DNA of 64,000 bases. Source: Gari tellinella. Its lineage: Eukaryota > Mollusca > Bivalvia > Cardiida > Psammobiidae. Location: contig OV277870.1 in assembly GCA_922989275.2 (NCBI GenBank), positions 27,734,742 through 27,798,741 of the forward strand, given 5' to 3'. The position numbers and the translations under genes were made by a program. Below, one piece after another: positions 48,330 through 59,640 of the stretch. The notes under the pieces were generated by a model. That model was not told the origin of the DNA. It did not search any database and saw nothing but the letters and a program-made list of their open reading frames with translations. The stretch's first letter is position 1, and every line of letters begins with the position of its first letter.

Positions 48330-48512
48330 ATCTCGTGCAATGCAACTGAGTGTTCCTCTAATGAAAAGGTCAAATGTTATTGACCTTCGCACAACGATAT
48401 CATATCCTTATCATTTCTTTTTCAAAACCAATATCAATTTGCAATCTTTTGCATTACTGTATAATGTAATCGAAACATCTACTGTCAAGTTTAAAACGTA
48501 TTTGTTATGTTG

Positions 48513-48641
48513 CGGCGTCCAATAGGATCTTAACTGTTTGCTAATAGGAATTTCAATATTAAAAAATCAGGCACACCTTACATCACACATGGACTAAATA
48601 ATATACGTAGAAATAATCCACAAGGCGCAAATGCGTTAACA
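48513..48641 (-). mobile_element. Family A MITE fragment
   Basis: GGCGTCCAATAGGATCTTAAC then CTGTTTGCTAATAGGAATTTC and the A head reversed, ending GGCGCAAATGCGTTAAC. The tail half is absent. Confidence 0.6.
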
Positions 48642-48784
48642 CTTTGTACTAAGCATCGGCAAATGTCGTGCGCGCCGATACTTTTAGAATTTTATAAACT
48701 ATGCATCTTCTGCCAGATCTTATCTTTTTAAAAATGCAGCACTATATTTACTGCTGACCACGAAGGTGGTTAAACCTCTTATCT

Positions 48785-48958
48785 CTCAAGGGTTCCAGAT
48801 AAGGGGGAGTAAACTGAACAACTTCGGTATTTTCTCACATATTTTAACACCAGCTCTTCGAGACGATTCTAATGAGTAGTGACACTATAGTGTTAAAAGC
48901 AGAAATAAAGATTTTTATTTTTGAAATACTCCCCTTAACTGGAGCCCTGCTCTCTCAA
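48785..48958. mobile_element. Repeat K, copy 2
   Basis: CAGATAAGGGGGAGTAAA at the left and ATACTCCCCTTAACTGGAG at the right form terminal inverted repeats. Internal ACACCAGC ... GACGATTCTAATGAGTAGTG matches 35000-35140. Confidence 0.6.
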
Positions 48959-49253
48959 AGTAGTTGCTGTGAGTATCGTGTGTTAGAATATAAACAGGGG
49001 ATCATCCTATCCGCATCATCTCCCTAAAGTGCTATAAAGATAATGGTGCCAGATGTGTCGCAGGCTTTAAGCGTTAATTTATTGCTAATTATCTAGCACC
49101 AAATTTTAAATGTGTTTCAGTAGTCACAAACCTTCCAATTACTTTAAATAATTAATCAGCTGAGCGTCTTACGACTATCTGTCAGACGTTGTTGTTTAAT
49201 TAATTAACAAGTAACAATTCGTTTTAATGGAATCGTTTGGCAGTTACCTGACT

Positions 49254-49450
49254 TTAACCCTTTAATTACCAAATATTTCGTGAGATGTTTACCCCTTCGC
49301 CGTTTCATTGTCGTTTGTTTCAATTTTGCTGTCTACATGTCGTTTCAAAGTTAGAAAAATAAGTCAGTATCAAATTGAGTGTCAAAAGATTGGATCCTGA
49401 TCAGACGCAACAAACGCGTTTTTAGGCGTCAATGAAACCGAAAGATATAA
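49254..49450 (+). mobile_element. Family D MITE, old
   Basis: TTAACCCTTTAATTACC at the left. D inner segment GTTTCATTGTCGTTTG. The core is truncated to TTGGATCCTGATCAGACGC and runs directly into the right arm CGTCAATGAAACCG. Confidence 0.65.
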
Positions 49451-50423
49451 ATGTAATAGATCAACTACCTTGTAAAGGCCAAATGTTTGTTATATGTAGC
49501 TCGTTTTATCTATATATAGTATATAGCCTGTGTGTCATATATATACAACGTGTAGAAGTTACACAATATAAATACTAAAATACTAAAGTTCTGGGTCCCT
49601 GCTTAAACAGCGCATGAGTCTGGAAACGTTCTGAATCATTTGATTGGTAAGATTTGAGCCCAGGCTCAAATCCGTCCTCTCAAATTATTTAGAACAAACT
49701 TAGCCTCATACAAGCGTTGGGCCTGGTCATGATTATCATTCTTAGATCAGATTGATTGATTGCGCTGGGGTTTACGGTACCGCACCACATAAGGATGGAA
49801 TATTACGCTGAGAGCAGGTTTTTGAAGATTTCCTTATATAACTAAATGTAAACCGGTGACACCCGGGGTTGGGCCATCTTTGGCATCCACGGCATAATTT
49901 GAACCAAGTTTGATTGAAACCCTGTATATAATCAAGGAGTACTTAGACCTAAGTACTCCGTGATATAAAAGATTGTGGTAAATATCTTAGCTCATGCAAT
50001 TACGGTGTCAGACAAGAAGATTTGTAAAGTTTCAGTTCAGAAATTTATCTTAGCCCCTATTACGTAGTTATTCATTGAATCTGACCTGATAAACGACCTA
50101 TATATAATTTAAAGCTAGACAAATATATCAAGGCATTACCTTGAAAAATATTTCACTATATAACACAATGTACATGTATGTAAAACTGTACAGTCCGGAG
50201 CGAAACATAGTTTGACCGAGGTGGCATAAGAGGTTTTGAACAATAATAATGTTGAATCTTTAATTGAAAATGAGCTGCGTCATGTCAAAATCTATCTTAT
50301 TGCATTGCAATATTGTGAAGACCAAACATTGGTTTTAAAACATTCTTTGCATCTAAGTTTGGTTTACACTACCAAATATCGTAGACAATACTGCTAAATA
50401 CAATGCTTTAGACGATTGTGGGT

Positions 50424-50501
50424 GTCAAACAGAGTAGAACAAGACCAGCCGCCGCGTCACAGACGCGGCGGCTGGCTTTGATCTACACTGTTTGCAATTC
50501 A
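50424..50501. repeat. Solitary GC-rich core hairpin
   Basis: GTCAAACAGAGTAGAACAAG, CCAGCCGCCGCGTC facing GACGCGGCGGCTGG, then ATCTACACTGTTTGC. It has the outer arms of the core but a heart changed to CCAGCCGCCGCG on both sides. No transposon ends were found. Confidence 0.6.
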
Positions 50502-50795
50502 ATAAGGCAGGTTTTGTCAAGACATGGCTCAAATGTTTTAAGCTCTGTCACCTAGATTCGCTATGATCTGTTTTTAACTCTTACAGTATACAATCAGGAT
50601 TATGTGTAAAAATGTGTAACAAATCTTTAATGAATTAAAGTGACTGTCGTTAAAACGAAATATTAACTTGATTGCTCAGATCTACACTATTCGTGCGAAG
50701 GGAATTAGCAAAGAAAATATTGCAGAAAACAATGTATAGCCGAAGATTTATCCGATATTGAAAAAACCTTTTGGCGCCAAAATATCCATTTATTT

Positions 50796-50910
50796 TTCCC
50801 CTTCACCGCTATCTTTTAGTCTGCTTCAATATTGTCGTTTGCAAAAACATTCTAAAGTTAGATTTAAGGCAGTATTACTTCACAAATATTGATATGATTG
50901 TCAGACATCT
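50796..50910 (+). mobile_element. Family D MITE, left part only
   Basis: CCCCTTCACCGCTATC, TCTGCTTCAATATTGTCG, AAAGTTAGATTTAAGGCAG: the D left inner segment without core or right end. Confidence 0.5.
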
Positions 50911-51344
50911 TGGGACCACGATCCTCAAAAATATTTTCTCAAAATATGCCACAAATTAATTTTTGACTGATGTTTTGGTTTCACCTCAGAGGAGTTGTCC
51001 AAACAAGTAGATGAACACCATTTCTGTAATTTGTTAATTATTGGAAGACATTTAAACCGATACGATATTACCAACCTTTGATCTTTTTCTTATTTATTTA
51101 AAAAAGACGATATAATGGCATACTTACTTAAAATGCATTATTATCGTAAACATAATTGTTTCAGAATATGCATGACCATTAGTTGCAATAACTAAGATAA
51201 TATGTTTGTAAAGGCCACAAAGGAAAGGTTGCCAGTGGAAATGTTTCTCATGCACAATAATTATTGTCGACTTCAAATACATTTTGATACGATTCAGACA
51301 TTCATATTGAGGGTTGAAAATGACAACAAGTTTACAATTCTGAA

Positions 51345-51560
51345 TTTATCCTTTCACTGCCAGGTTTTCGATACATTTTACCCCTTCACCGTTTCATTGT
51401 CGTCTGCTTCAATTTTATTGTCTGCAATATCGTTTCGAAGTTAAAAGATAGACTGGTTGACTAAACAAAATTCAAAACGAATGTAAAACGGTTTGGATCC
51501 TGATCAGATGCTGCATCACGCAGTGTCTGACCTGGATTCAAACTGTTTGGAAGGTCCACT
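51345..51560 (+). mobile_element. Family D MITE
   Basis: CCTTTCACTGCCAGG, TTTACCCCTTCACCGTTTC, GTCGTCTGCTTCAATTTTA; core at about 51490-51550 with matching substitutions on both sides (GATGCTGCATCACGCAGTGTC). The right TTAA end is not seen after TTTGGAAGG. Confidence 0.65.
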
Positions 51561-52199
51561 TTATGCGACTCCGGTGGTGAACAGGTAAAACCCTGTCTCT
51601 GCAAAACAATGTATACAATAATTGTGAGCAGATGTTATGGTTTTGAAATTGTTTATACATGTATAGACATCCCGCGATCGTTTTTCGATATGCAAAATGA
51701 TAACTGATAAGTACAGATGAGTGGTTGCTGCTGCAACTGCCCGTTTAATTCATAGGTTAAGACATTTGTTTGATAAACGGTGATATCATAATATCCCCAA
51801 ACGCACATGAATAGCAATGTGTCGCCATTTCTGACTCTCCATAACACAGCTGTCGTCACTGTCATTCACTCTACAGAATAACTTCCACATGCTACAGGCG
51901 AACGGTGATAACAAATGCAGTAAGAACTATTGTTAGTAACGTATCTGGATCTAAACTATTTGGTTATGTTGTACATATGTAGTTGTTTCTTAGACAAATG
52001 AAACATATTTTGGGTTAGTCTGGAAATTATTACAGACGATGCTTTTAGCAAAATACAATTTATAGCGTGTTGAACCTATTTCCAAGTAAAAAGATATTTC
52101 TATAACTACTCGAATATTTGATATGATTCACATTGAACAAAATGATTTAACACAAAAGTCGTCTTTATTGTTTTGTTAAAGGATGTATTTTAAGTTAAT

Positions 52200-52345
52200 G
52201 ATTACTTAGGCTATACATCTAAAGGACAAGCCGCTACTAACGTTTGGTCGAACAGTACCTATAACGACGTATTAATGATTTGTATGAATCATTCTCCTTT
52301 TGAAAAGTATCGAAACGATTGGATCCATTATAGGAATAAACAACA
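52200..52345 (+). repeat. Diverged repeat L, copy 1
   Basis: Blocks GACAAGCCGCTACTAACG, TATAACGACG, ATTCTCCTTTTGAAAAG and CGAAACGATTGGATCCAT recur in order at 54135-54260. The Tc1-like element and ~1.8 kb lie between. Confidence 0.5.
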
Positions 52346-53051
52346 TGTTTTGCCGTTTACGGCTATATGAAACCTTTAGCTTTGATGGGGTTGAGTTTTG
52401 TAAACGCTCGAAGGGCGTTTACGATAAACTTACCTCGCGCAGCAAATGGGTTCATACATCGTAAATTGCAAACAAATTGTCGCTTACTCCTGATATTCGT
52501 ATTCTTATTTTCTGTCTTGTCCATTTAATGTTTATTTTGACCAAATCTGTGTTCATGTATATAAATATATCATATACCGGCCAAAAAGGTTTAATAGATT
52601 TAATTCTGGATGTAACAGCCATTCGATCTCTATAATATATGGTATGAAAAGTAGTTAAAAAACCTGTTTTGGAGTTGATTACAAAGTGAAGTAGTTACCA
52701 AGTAGAAAGTAGCTGTGTGCTTAACGAACCCTTATAAGACATTAGAAATAAATAATGCAACTTAAAAACATAATTATCTATTATTAAAGAATTTTTCAAA
52801 AAAGTAGATCGCGTTTGTTTATTTCAGTCCAACTACACGTCATAGCAATCATTGGCTAGTTGCTAGGTCGTTAATTCTATGGCCGAGACAGCGTCCTCTT
52901 TCGAACTGACTTGGACCAGTTTCGATGTGTAGGTTCATAGGGAAAAATACTGCATATCTTTAATACGATTACATAAAGATTTTACAGGGTGAATGTAAAG
53001 ATTTGTATTTAAACCATTCACATGTTCGGTGCTATGTGACTTTATGCTAGA

Positions 53052-53849
53052 CTTGGCAAAACTGCTAAGTACCCCAGGGACTATGTTGAAATTTTCTTTT
53101 TCATGGATCGTCGTTACGTAAAGGGCTTTTCAGATTTCTGAAATATAAAAATTATTAATGCTTTTATATGTTCAAGAACAAAGCATAGTTCCGTTCAAAA
53201 AGCTACAATTTTGGAGCAATGTCAAAAATGTGTTAGGCCACCATAAGCTCTCACTACAGCCATGCACCGAACTCTCATAGACACGATGCAATTCCTGAAG
53301 AATGTTATGCCCATGGATTGTGGACGTCTTTGTTTATCTGCTACACTTCCGGTTCTGCGGTACCATGCCAGAAGCTTGATCATTGATTGTTTCGGCGAGC
53401 AAATATTGTTGAAAAGTACTCTACTTGGTCAGATAATGCTGGTATCATACCATAACAGAGAAAGAAACGTGAGGAAGATGTTAAAATGGAAGACGTTTTC
53501 AATTACCTCAGCATGGGGTAGCCCGTTCTGTAAAAGTCCTATGGTTCTATCTTTTTTCTTCAAGAGGCATCCGACCCATTTTTTGTTTTTTCTAACTGTC
53601 GAAGTCAAGACAGTAATTTATCAATTGAAATTTTTGAAATAATAACACAGCCCGTGCTGTACGTGCTACTTACTCTGGTTCGAGACTGTGTACCGCCTAC
53701 ACGAAACGGCTGACTGAACACAAATAAAACCGGTTTCAGTCGATCAAGAATCTCCATGCACACGTTTTGGCGTGTAAACAAAACTCATTTGATTCAAATC
53801 TAAAAAAATAAAGGATATTTATGTTGGGGTACTTAGCAGTTTTGCTGAG
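53052..53849 (-). mobile_element. Deleted Tc1-like transposon
   Basis: Terminal inverted repeats include a perfect 21-base GCAAAACTGCTAAGTACCCCA (53056-53076) and its mirror (53825-53845), extending a few bases outward to CTYR. TA follows at 53850-53851; the left flank is GA, probably a decayed TA. At ~800 bp it is about half the length of a full Tc1 element. It keeps only the N-terminal transposase region. Its ends match none of the MITE families here. Confidence 0.65.
53222..53570 (-). pseudogene. Tc1-like transposase N-terminus, broken
   Basis: Read on the minus strand, one frame from about 53570 down gives KKKDRTIGLLQNG and LPHAEVIENVFHFN, then a TGA stop at 53431-53429. It then continues open with SMIKLLAWYRRTGSVADKQR and ITFFRNCIVSMRVR to a stop at 53224-53222. 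This matches the order of the Tc1 paired-like helix-turn-helix region: R-IIGL-LQ-G, EVA--FNV, I-RL--RY--TGSV-D--R, then T---R-IV---LR-R (family knowledge). The catalytic DDE domain is absent. An unrelated 126-codon frame on the plus strand is a shadow. Confidence 0.6.
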
Positions 53850-54134
53850 TATATTTGCGTTAATTGTTTGTTTGTTTATTTTTCTCAAGAATATTATAAT
53901 CACATTTACGCTCACAGTCATTGCAAATTAGAAGGACAAAATTGGTGTTTGTTTTTATGACAATTTGCTTAACAGGAAAGCAGTACTGACCCTTGAAAAA
54001 GGACTCCGAAAAGTGTTTTATACAGGTCTATCATTTATTGTACGTATAACAGAAATATTTATTTTACAGTAAACTATGTGTAAGTGACTAATATGAGCGT
54101 TACTTGCAGTAAATAAGCTATTAGGTCTTAACAT

Positions 54135-54260
54135 TTAAAAGGGGCAAGACGCTACTAAAGTGTTATCAAAATGTACACATGACGACATTTTGATGACATA
54201 TTTGTTTCATCCTCCTCTTGAAAGATTTCGAAAACGGTTGAATTCATAGGTTACTTAAAC
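54135..54260 (+). repeat. Diverged repeat L, copy 2
   Basis: GGCAAGACGCTACTAAAG, CATGACGACATTTTG, CATCCTCCTCTTGAAAG and CGAAAACGGTTGAATTC parallel 52200-52345. TAAACCATTCRCATRTTCGG also recurs (53010 and 54258). Confidence 0.5.
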
Positions 54261-54855
54261 CATTCGCATATTCGGTCGTTACAAATTTGATTGATCAGTA
54301 GTGTGATTATATGTGAGGGTACTCTCAACATTTTTATTCGATCTTATTGTTTAACGAGAGCCTCCAAAGTATTAAATGCAGCATGCGTAATATTTCCACT
54401 GAGAATATTTTTGATAAATTAAATAATGAATGTCATCTTATTTTGTCTTCAAGGACTTGTACTACGTCACAGATGTATTTTATCCTTAACAAAAAATGAC
54501 GGTTTAGACATGTGCTGTTTGTAGAAATGTCATTTACAATAATTTACAACATCGTCTTTTATGCCTTCAATGTCCAAGTATGAACCTTTTTCTGTTTTAC
54601 ATCTATTGAATATTAAAAAATATTAACATGAGTATTGTCATATGTCGAACATTTCCCAAATTACCAATGAGCAATGACAGATTATTATTTATGCTTTCGG
54701 TGGATTACTAGGAAATACATGTAGCAGTGGATTATCACTTGATAATTTCACTGTTTCAAGCAGTAGGTTTTTCGTCGGGCGTGCTTGTCTTATGAATGTC
54801 CCCCTTACGGCTCCCCAATAATCGTAGTTTATCACGTCCTATCATTTTATTCCGG

Positions 54856-55078
54856 TGTAAGTAGAATGACCCACCCCTGCTAAAATGACCAATGGGTCAT
54901 GTCACTACGTAGAACAGTGAGCCGGGTCATTTTACTGCGTAGAAAAATGACCCCAGATCGTAGAAAAGGGCCCCATCGAATCGTAGTAGAATGAAACCCT
55001 AACGGTTTGGGGTCATTTCCCTACGTAGTATAAAGACCCGGGTTCTTTTGCACGGGCAGGTCATTCTACTGCGTAACA
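54856..55078. mobile_element. Nested MITE with CCGG duplication
   Basis: TGTAAGTAGAATGACC at the left, GGTCATTCTACTGCGTAACA at the right. CCGG flanks both sides (54852-54855 and 55079-55082). The short copy of repeat I has a single CCGG at 62468-62471 with no insert. GTAGAATGACC / GGTCATTTTACTGCGTAG motifs recur through the element. Confidence 0.85.
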
Positions 55079-55970
55079 CCGGCAGTCCGATTTGTCGCGA
55101 ACCACTCAACGGAAGAAAACAAACCACAGAGCAGAAGTAACGACGTAATTCCGATGACGTCAAATCATCAAATCAATGACGTCATTGTACGATTTGATAT
55201 AAACTTGGGGCTCAACACGGGATAAATAATGTACTTTTGCTTTCAATTGTCGAATACGTTCCTTGAAAAAGTGGCTTAAGGGGGTAGGTGCACCTTGGTA
55301 AAGTAAATACCGAATTCTTCAAACTTTGCATACTGATAGTAAAATTAGTTTCTATGACAAAACTGGTGAAAAAAGTGGGGGTACCGGACCTTTCTTTTTA
55401 ACAATTTGAGATTTTTCAAGGCTACCCCCCTAAAATTGAAGCTTCATAAAAACTCCTACTTTTTTGTACTACGGTTTTTCAATCTTTATTTAAACAATCT
55501 ATTTGTACCAAAAGTATCCTAATTTATATTACCATAGTAAGAATAAACCCTGAAAAAAATGTTTTTTCAAGATCCAAAATAAAAATATTTGATTTTACCA
55601 GAAAGGAGTAAAATTTACCCCACCCACTTTTTTATAATGGGAGAATAAGGCACTGTGAAAATTGCCCTACAAATTGTAGCAAACTAAATACCAAATTTTT
55701 TATTTGTTGTATTTAGCCTTGCAAACAAAAAGTTTTAGTGAAATAGCAAATAAAACACAGGGTCCCGTACCTTTTAAAAAAGATATAGATCATTTTATCT
55801 AAAAAATCCATTTTTTCTCATTTTTTCAATTTTTTGTGTACTTTTAGCAAAAATATTTTTTTTCCAAAAAATTTCATTTTATCTATTGAGTTATCTATAA
55901 TTTATACTAAAAACTGTACTATCATGAAAATTTCATGCTTATATTCTGAGAAATTGAAATGAAATTGGAT

Positions 55971-56783
55971 GTAACAAAATACAACCTACCTATGAAAACA
56001 GTGTATGCTGTTAACTACGAATAGGACATAAAACTTAAAAAGTCCCTTCCGGAACGAAAATCCAATTTTTTCCCGGGAAAATAGTGTTTTGTTACTGTAT
56101 GCATTCACCAAAAATGAGTTCTTACCATTTTTTTGAAAACGAGTTCGTAAATTTTTTCGGAAATTTCATAATGCTCAAAAAGACAGGCCGACATCCTTAA
56201 AAGCATACATAAATGGAATGACTGTATTTTTTCAATCGGATGTAACAAAATACAACCTACCTATGAAAACAGTGTATGCTGTTAACTACGAATAGGACAT
56301 AAAACTTAAAAAGTCCCTTCCGGAACGAAAATCCAATTTTTTCCCGGGAAAATAGTGTTTTGTTATTGTATGCATTCACCAAAAATGAGTTCTTACCATT
56401 TTTTTGAAAACGAGTTCGTAAATTTTTTCGGAAATTTCATAATGCTCAAAAAGACAGGCCGACATCCTTAAAAGCATACATAAATGGAATGACTGTATTT
56501 TTTCAATCGGATGTAACAAAATACAACCTACCTATGAAAACAGTGTATGCTGTTAACTACGAATAGGACATACAACTTAAAAAGTCCCTTCCGGAACGAA
56601 AATCCAATTTTTTCCCGGGAAAATAGTGTTTTGTTACTGTATGCATTCACCAAAAATGAGTTCTTACCATTTTTTTGAAAACGAGTTCGTAAATTTTTTC
56701 GGAAATTTCATAATGCTCAAAAAGACAGGCCGACATCCTTAAAAGCATACATAAATGGAATGACTGTATTTTTTCAGTGTCAG
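55971..56783 (+). repeat. 271-bp tandem repeat, three units
   Basis: GTAACAAAATACAACCTACC begins at 55971, 56242 and 56513. The three units differ at only a few positions (e.g. GTTACTG/GTTATTG, CATAAAAC/CATACAAC). Near-identity implies recent amplification or homogenisation. Collapse or expansion in assembly is also possible. Confidence 0.9.
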
Positions 56784-56784
56784 A

Positions 56785-56903
56785 TTGAATTTAATCCATT
56801 TCGGGAACATCACACTGTTATATTTTCACTCGTGGCTTCGCAACGAGTGAAAATATAACGTCTGATGTTCACGAAATGGATTAATTTTCTATCTTATACT
56901 GAA
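56785..56903. repeat. Terminal hairpin of repeat I
   Basis: AATTTAATCCATTTCGGGAA, CACTGTTATATTTTCACTCG, a GGCTTCGC loop, then the mirror CGAGTGAAAATATAACGTC. The copy at 62720-62845 pairs the same way. Confidence 0.75.
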
Positions 56904-57222
56904 AATAACCAACAGTTATCTTCTATCTATTACTATCGACTGCTGAAAATAACAATTCTAATAAATTTAATAAGTAAAATAATAACAATAATAATAGCTA
57001 TTCCTAGCGGTTGATCATATTTATCTAATTTGATGGTCCGATAAAAATGTCAATGTAAGCAACGGTTTGTTTGATCGTGAAATTACAGGTTTCAACAATG
57101 TAGCTCATCATGCCTCACGTGCGGCATGTTTACTGCTTTGTCTCCTCCGAAAGTTGTAAGACAGATGTTGTAGATCTATAACTGTCCTGGATGTTTTACT
57201 ATAAAATAAGTATGTGGATCAT

Positions 57223-57441
57223 ACTAACCCTTTCCCCCAAAAGAAGCATCTTACAGCGCATTGTATGTGTCATCCCACCCAAGAAAATAGTTCAAATTAA
57301 AACAGTAATGAACATGTAAAATAATAAAAATGTTCCATACTGTAGCAGATTGTAACTTAAAGCATGTTAAAAATAAAGCAGAATGCGCCCTAAGGTCGCC
57401 TGTCTTTCAAATTTAAAACAAACTATCAGGTAAAGGGTTAA
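57223..57441. mobile_element. Family G MITE, TTAA-class
   Basis: CTAACCCTTTCCCCC at the left, AGGTAAAGGGTTAA at the right. Shared blocks with 46362: AAGAAAATAGTTCAAATTAA, ACAGTAATGAACATG, TGTAGCAGATTGTAACTTAAA, AAAGCAGAATGCGCC. The right half of the hairpin has been lost. Confidence 0.7.
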
Positions 57442-58036
57442 GCAAAAAACCTCTTAGAAAAGCTTGTTATCACAGTGTGGGCTCTAGCACAAACACGCTA
57501 CATGAAGCGGGACACCATGACGTAGTTTGTGATGAAGATACTATTTAAAACGAAACTTATTTAAGTAAAATAGGTATAATAGTATAATTTTGGCAGTGTT
57601 ATTTGAAGTAAAATAGGCATACTACATAACCAGTTATGATTATTAGATTCGATTAGCTCATTTAAAGATTTGTGGTACATAATCTCAATAAAAATGACTG
57701 AATGAGACGCTAACTAGCAGTTTTTCCCTATGTGTGTTTATCATACACAACACATCGTTTTAACACTATTTGAAAAAGGCTATGATACAAGCACAATACC
57801 GGTAAATAGTTCGTGACTAAATAGTATTATTCCACTGCTGTAATCGAATTTATGGAACCAAGATATCCTTTGTCAAGGCCAAGACAAATGACCTCAATTA
57901 ACCTTTTTGCTGCCTTTTAACGATGTCTCTGATATTGGAAAACCAAATTAACGAAGAGCAGACACCGAAAAACGCCATTCTGCATGATTCATGTAGTACA
58001 CTTACATGTCAGTATCAGTCAGTAATTTTTTTTAAG

Positions 58037-58353
58037 TACTGTGCTCCCTCCCAACAACGGCCCTCTCAACAACGACTCCCTCCTTATAACGACACTTGCC
58101 ACTGTTTCCCAAACCGGACAATTGTGCCTAACGATTTTCATGGCTGCAATACCGTCTGCTTAAGTTTGTTGTCTACTGTTTTTTCTCAAAGTTACATAAT
58201 GGACATTTTGACATAAAAAACAACTAAATAACGAGTGACAAACAGCTTGAATATGAATTCAAACAGTTTTCAAATGTAAGCCAATTGCCCTCCCGAACAA
58301 CGTACATATTGTTTGTCTCCCATTGGATGTCGTTGTAGAGAGGGAACGCTGTA
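58037..58353 (+). mobile_element. Family C MITE, core mostly lost
   Basis: TACTGTGCTCCCTCCCAACAAC at the left, GAGAGGGAACGCTG-TA at the right. At about 58243-58275 the core is collapsed to CAGCTTGAATATGAATTCAAAC, AGTTTTC: outer arms without the GACGCCG heart. Confidence 0.8.
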
Positions 58354-58728
58354 GAATTTAACAGAAGCTCAATCATACAGCGACATCAGCTAATCACAAA
58401 TTGAAAAAAACACTTTTTATACACGGTTTTAGATACAAATTGGCAATTTGGTAGACTTTTCGACAATCCGCAAAATAGGTTATTAGACAACGACATTATT
58501 TAAGTTGAATTTTACTAATGTCAGTAACAGAGCCAGGCAAACTCTGTCAAGATGCATTGTTCATTGATAACAAATTAAGATGTTGCTAAAAATAAATAGT
58601 TAACCTTTCACCAGTGTGTAATCCGCAACTGCAATAATTCATACGATTTAAAAGTGTGCGCTTTTGTTTATGTATATCTTAATCTTGTATATCTAGATCA
58701 CTATTGGTGTCAAAATCATGTTAAATAG

Positions 58729-59028
58729 CTTCTTTATAACAGTTGCCGTATCAGGCTGTATATATGGGGCTATGCGACTGATATTGGTTTTATTAGAGTT
58801 GCTGCTGATTTGGATGTTAATCGCCTGACTGATTCGGTTGACGATTTGAAAAGAAAGGCAAGTCAGTTATGTCAGTTCATGCAGTTTTGCATAAAACAAT
58901 GTAAATTCAATAAATCTAAAGAGTACGTTTCCAAACATAAATTAGTCCGATGCGGGTTTCACAAGCGTGACGTCTATTCAAATAAATCAGACAAAGAAGC
59001 CTTAAGAGAATGTGACCTAGATACATAA
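58729..59028 (+). CDS. Uncharacterised 99-codon open frame
   Basis: Open from a TAG at 58726-58728 to a TAA at 59026-59028. It has no ATG near its start (a TTG at 58810), so if real it would be an exon. The composition is protein-like: hydrophilic, Lys-rich, with the cysteines CQFMQFCIKQC clustered, then CGFHKRD. No family recognised. It overlaps no recognised repeat. Chance is a serious alternative. Confidence 0.2.
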   Translation, partial: LLYNSCRIRLYIWGYATDIGFIRVAADLDVNRLTDSVDDLKRKASQLCQFMQFCIKQCKFNKSKEYVSKHKLVRCGFHKRDVYSNKSDKEALRECDLDT

Positions 59029-59494
59029 TACGTTTTCAGCTGATACAATTTATGTGGTCCGGTTTCAATTACAGATAAGCATATTAGGGCAATAAATCAG
59101 GATTGTATTCAGTATGAATTGCCTTATTTATATTGCCAGTAACTCCTCTAGATAAAATACAGAACAGAAGTAAGTAAACAACACACGCGATTAAATACAA
59201 CAGAGGGAACAAATAAAATTAAACTTTTGATTATCAATTCATTTAAAGTAACGAATATCGCATTTACTGTCAAACTTTATCACCGGTTCTATTTTTAAAT
59301 ATACATATTAAGCGTCTGACAAATACTTTTCAAGCAAGGCGTCAGGTATCTTTACTGAAAATATCGATCAGATAAACCTTTGAAACCTAATCCGCGATTA
59401 ATCTGAATTCTATCCGTCTCAAAAGACGATTTAATCGGCAATAGTACCGAAATAATAAGGATTGTTATATGTGCTTTCAATTGTATTCATTTTG

Positions 59495-59640
59495 AGTGTA
59501 ATCAGTGATGATGATGCCTTTGGTTTTACGGCAATGCGATATAACATAGATCATATAGCGCCCATGAAATTATCAGGGGTGCTGAGATGTGATGCTGATG
59601 ATTGCGGAAGTCATTCGTTGCGATGATATTTGTTTAAGTT
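59495..59640 (-). mobile_element. SINE-like repeat H, reversed fragment
   Basis: On the minus strand: CGCAACGAATGACTTCCGC, CATCTCAGCACCCCTGATAA, GGGCGCTATATGATC, GCATTGCCGTAAAACC, in the same block order as 47695-47930. Confidence 0.55.

Larger units (their letters stand above)
54688..56910. mobile_element. Complex repeat I, long copy
   Basis: The same ordered blocks occur at 62316-62868 in shortened form: GTGGATTATCACTTG, CGGCTCCCCAATAATCGTAG, GGCAGTCCGATTTGTCGCGA, GATGACGTCAAATCA, CTTGGGGCTCAACACGGG, AAAGTGGCTTAA, AAAAGCATACATAAAT, then the terminal hairpin. This copy additionally has a nested MITE (54856-55078), ~690 bp of AT-rich sequence and a 271-bp triplication. No coding sequence was found. 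Confidence 0.65.

Noticed and set aside
53262..53642. 126-codon plus-strand frame
   Set aside because: Shadow of the minus-strand Tc1-like transposase relic, which has recognisable motifs.
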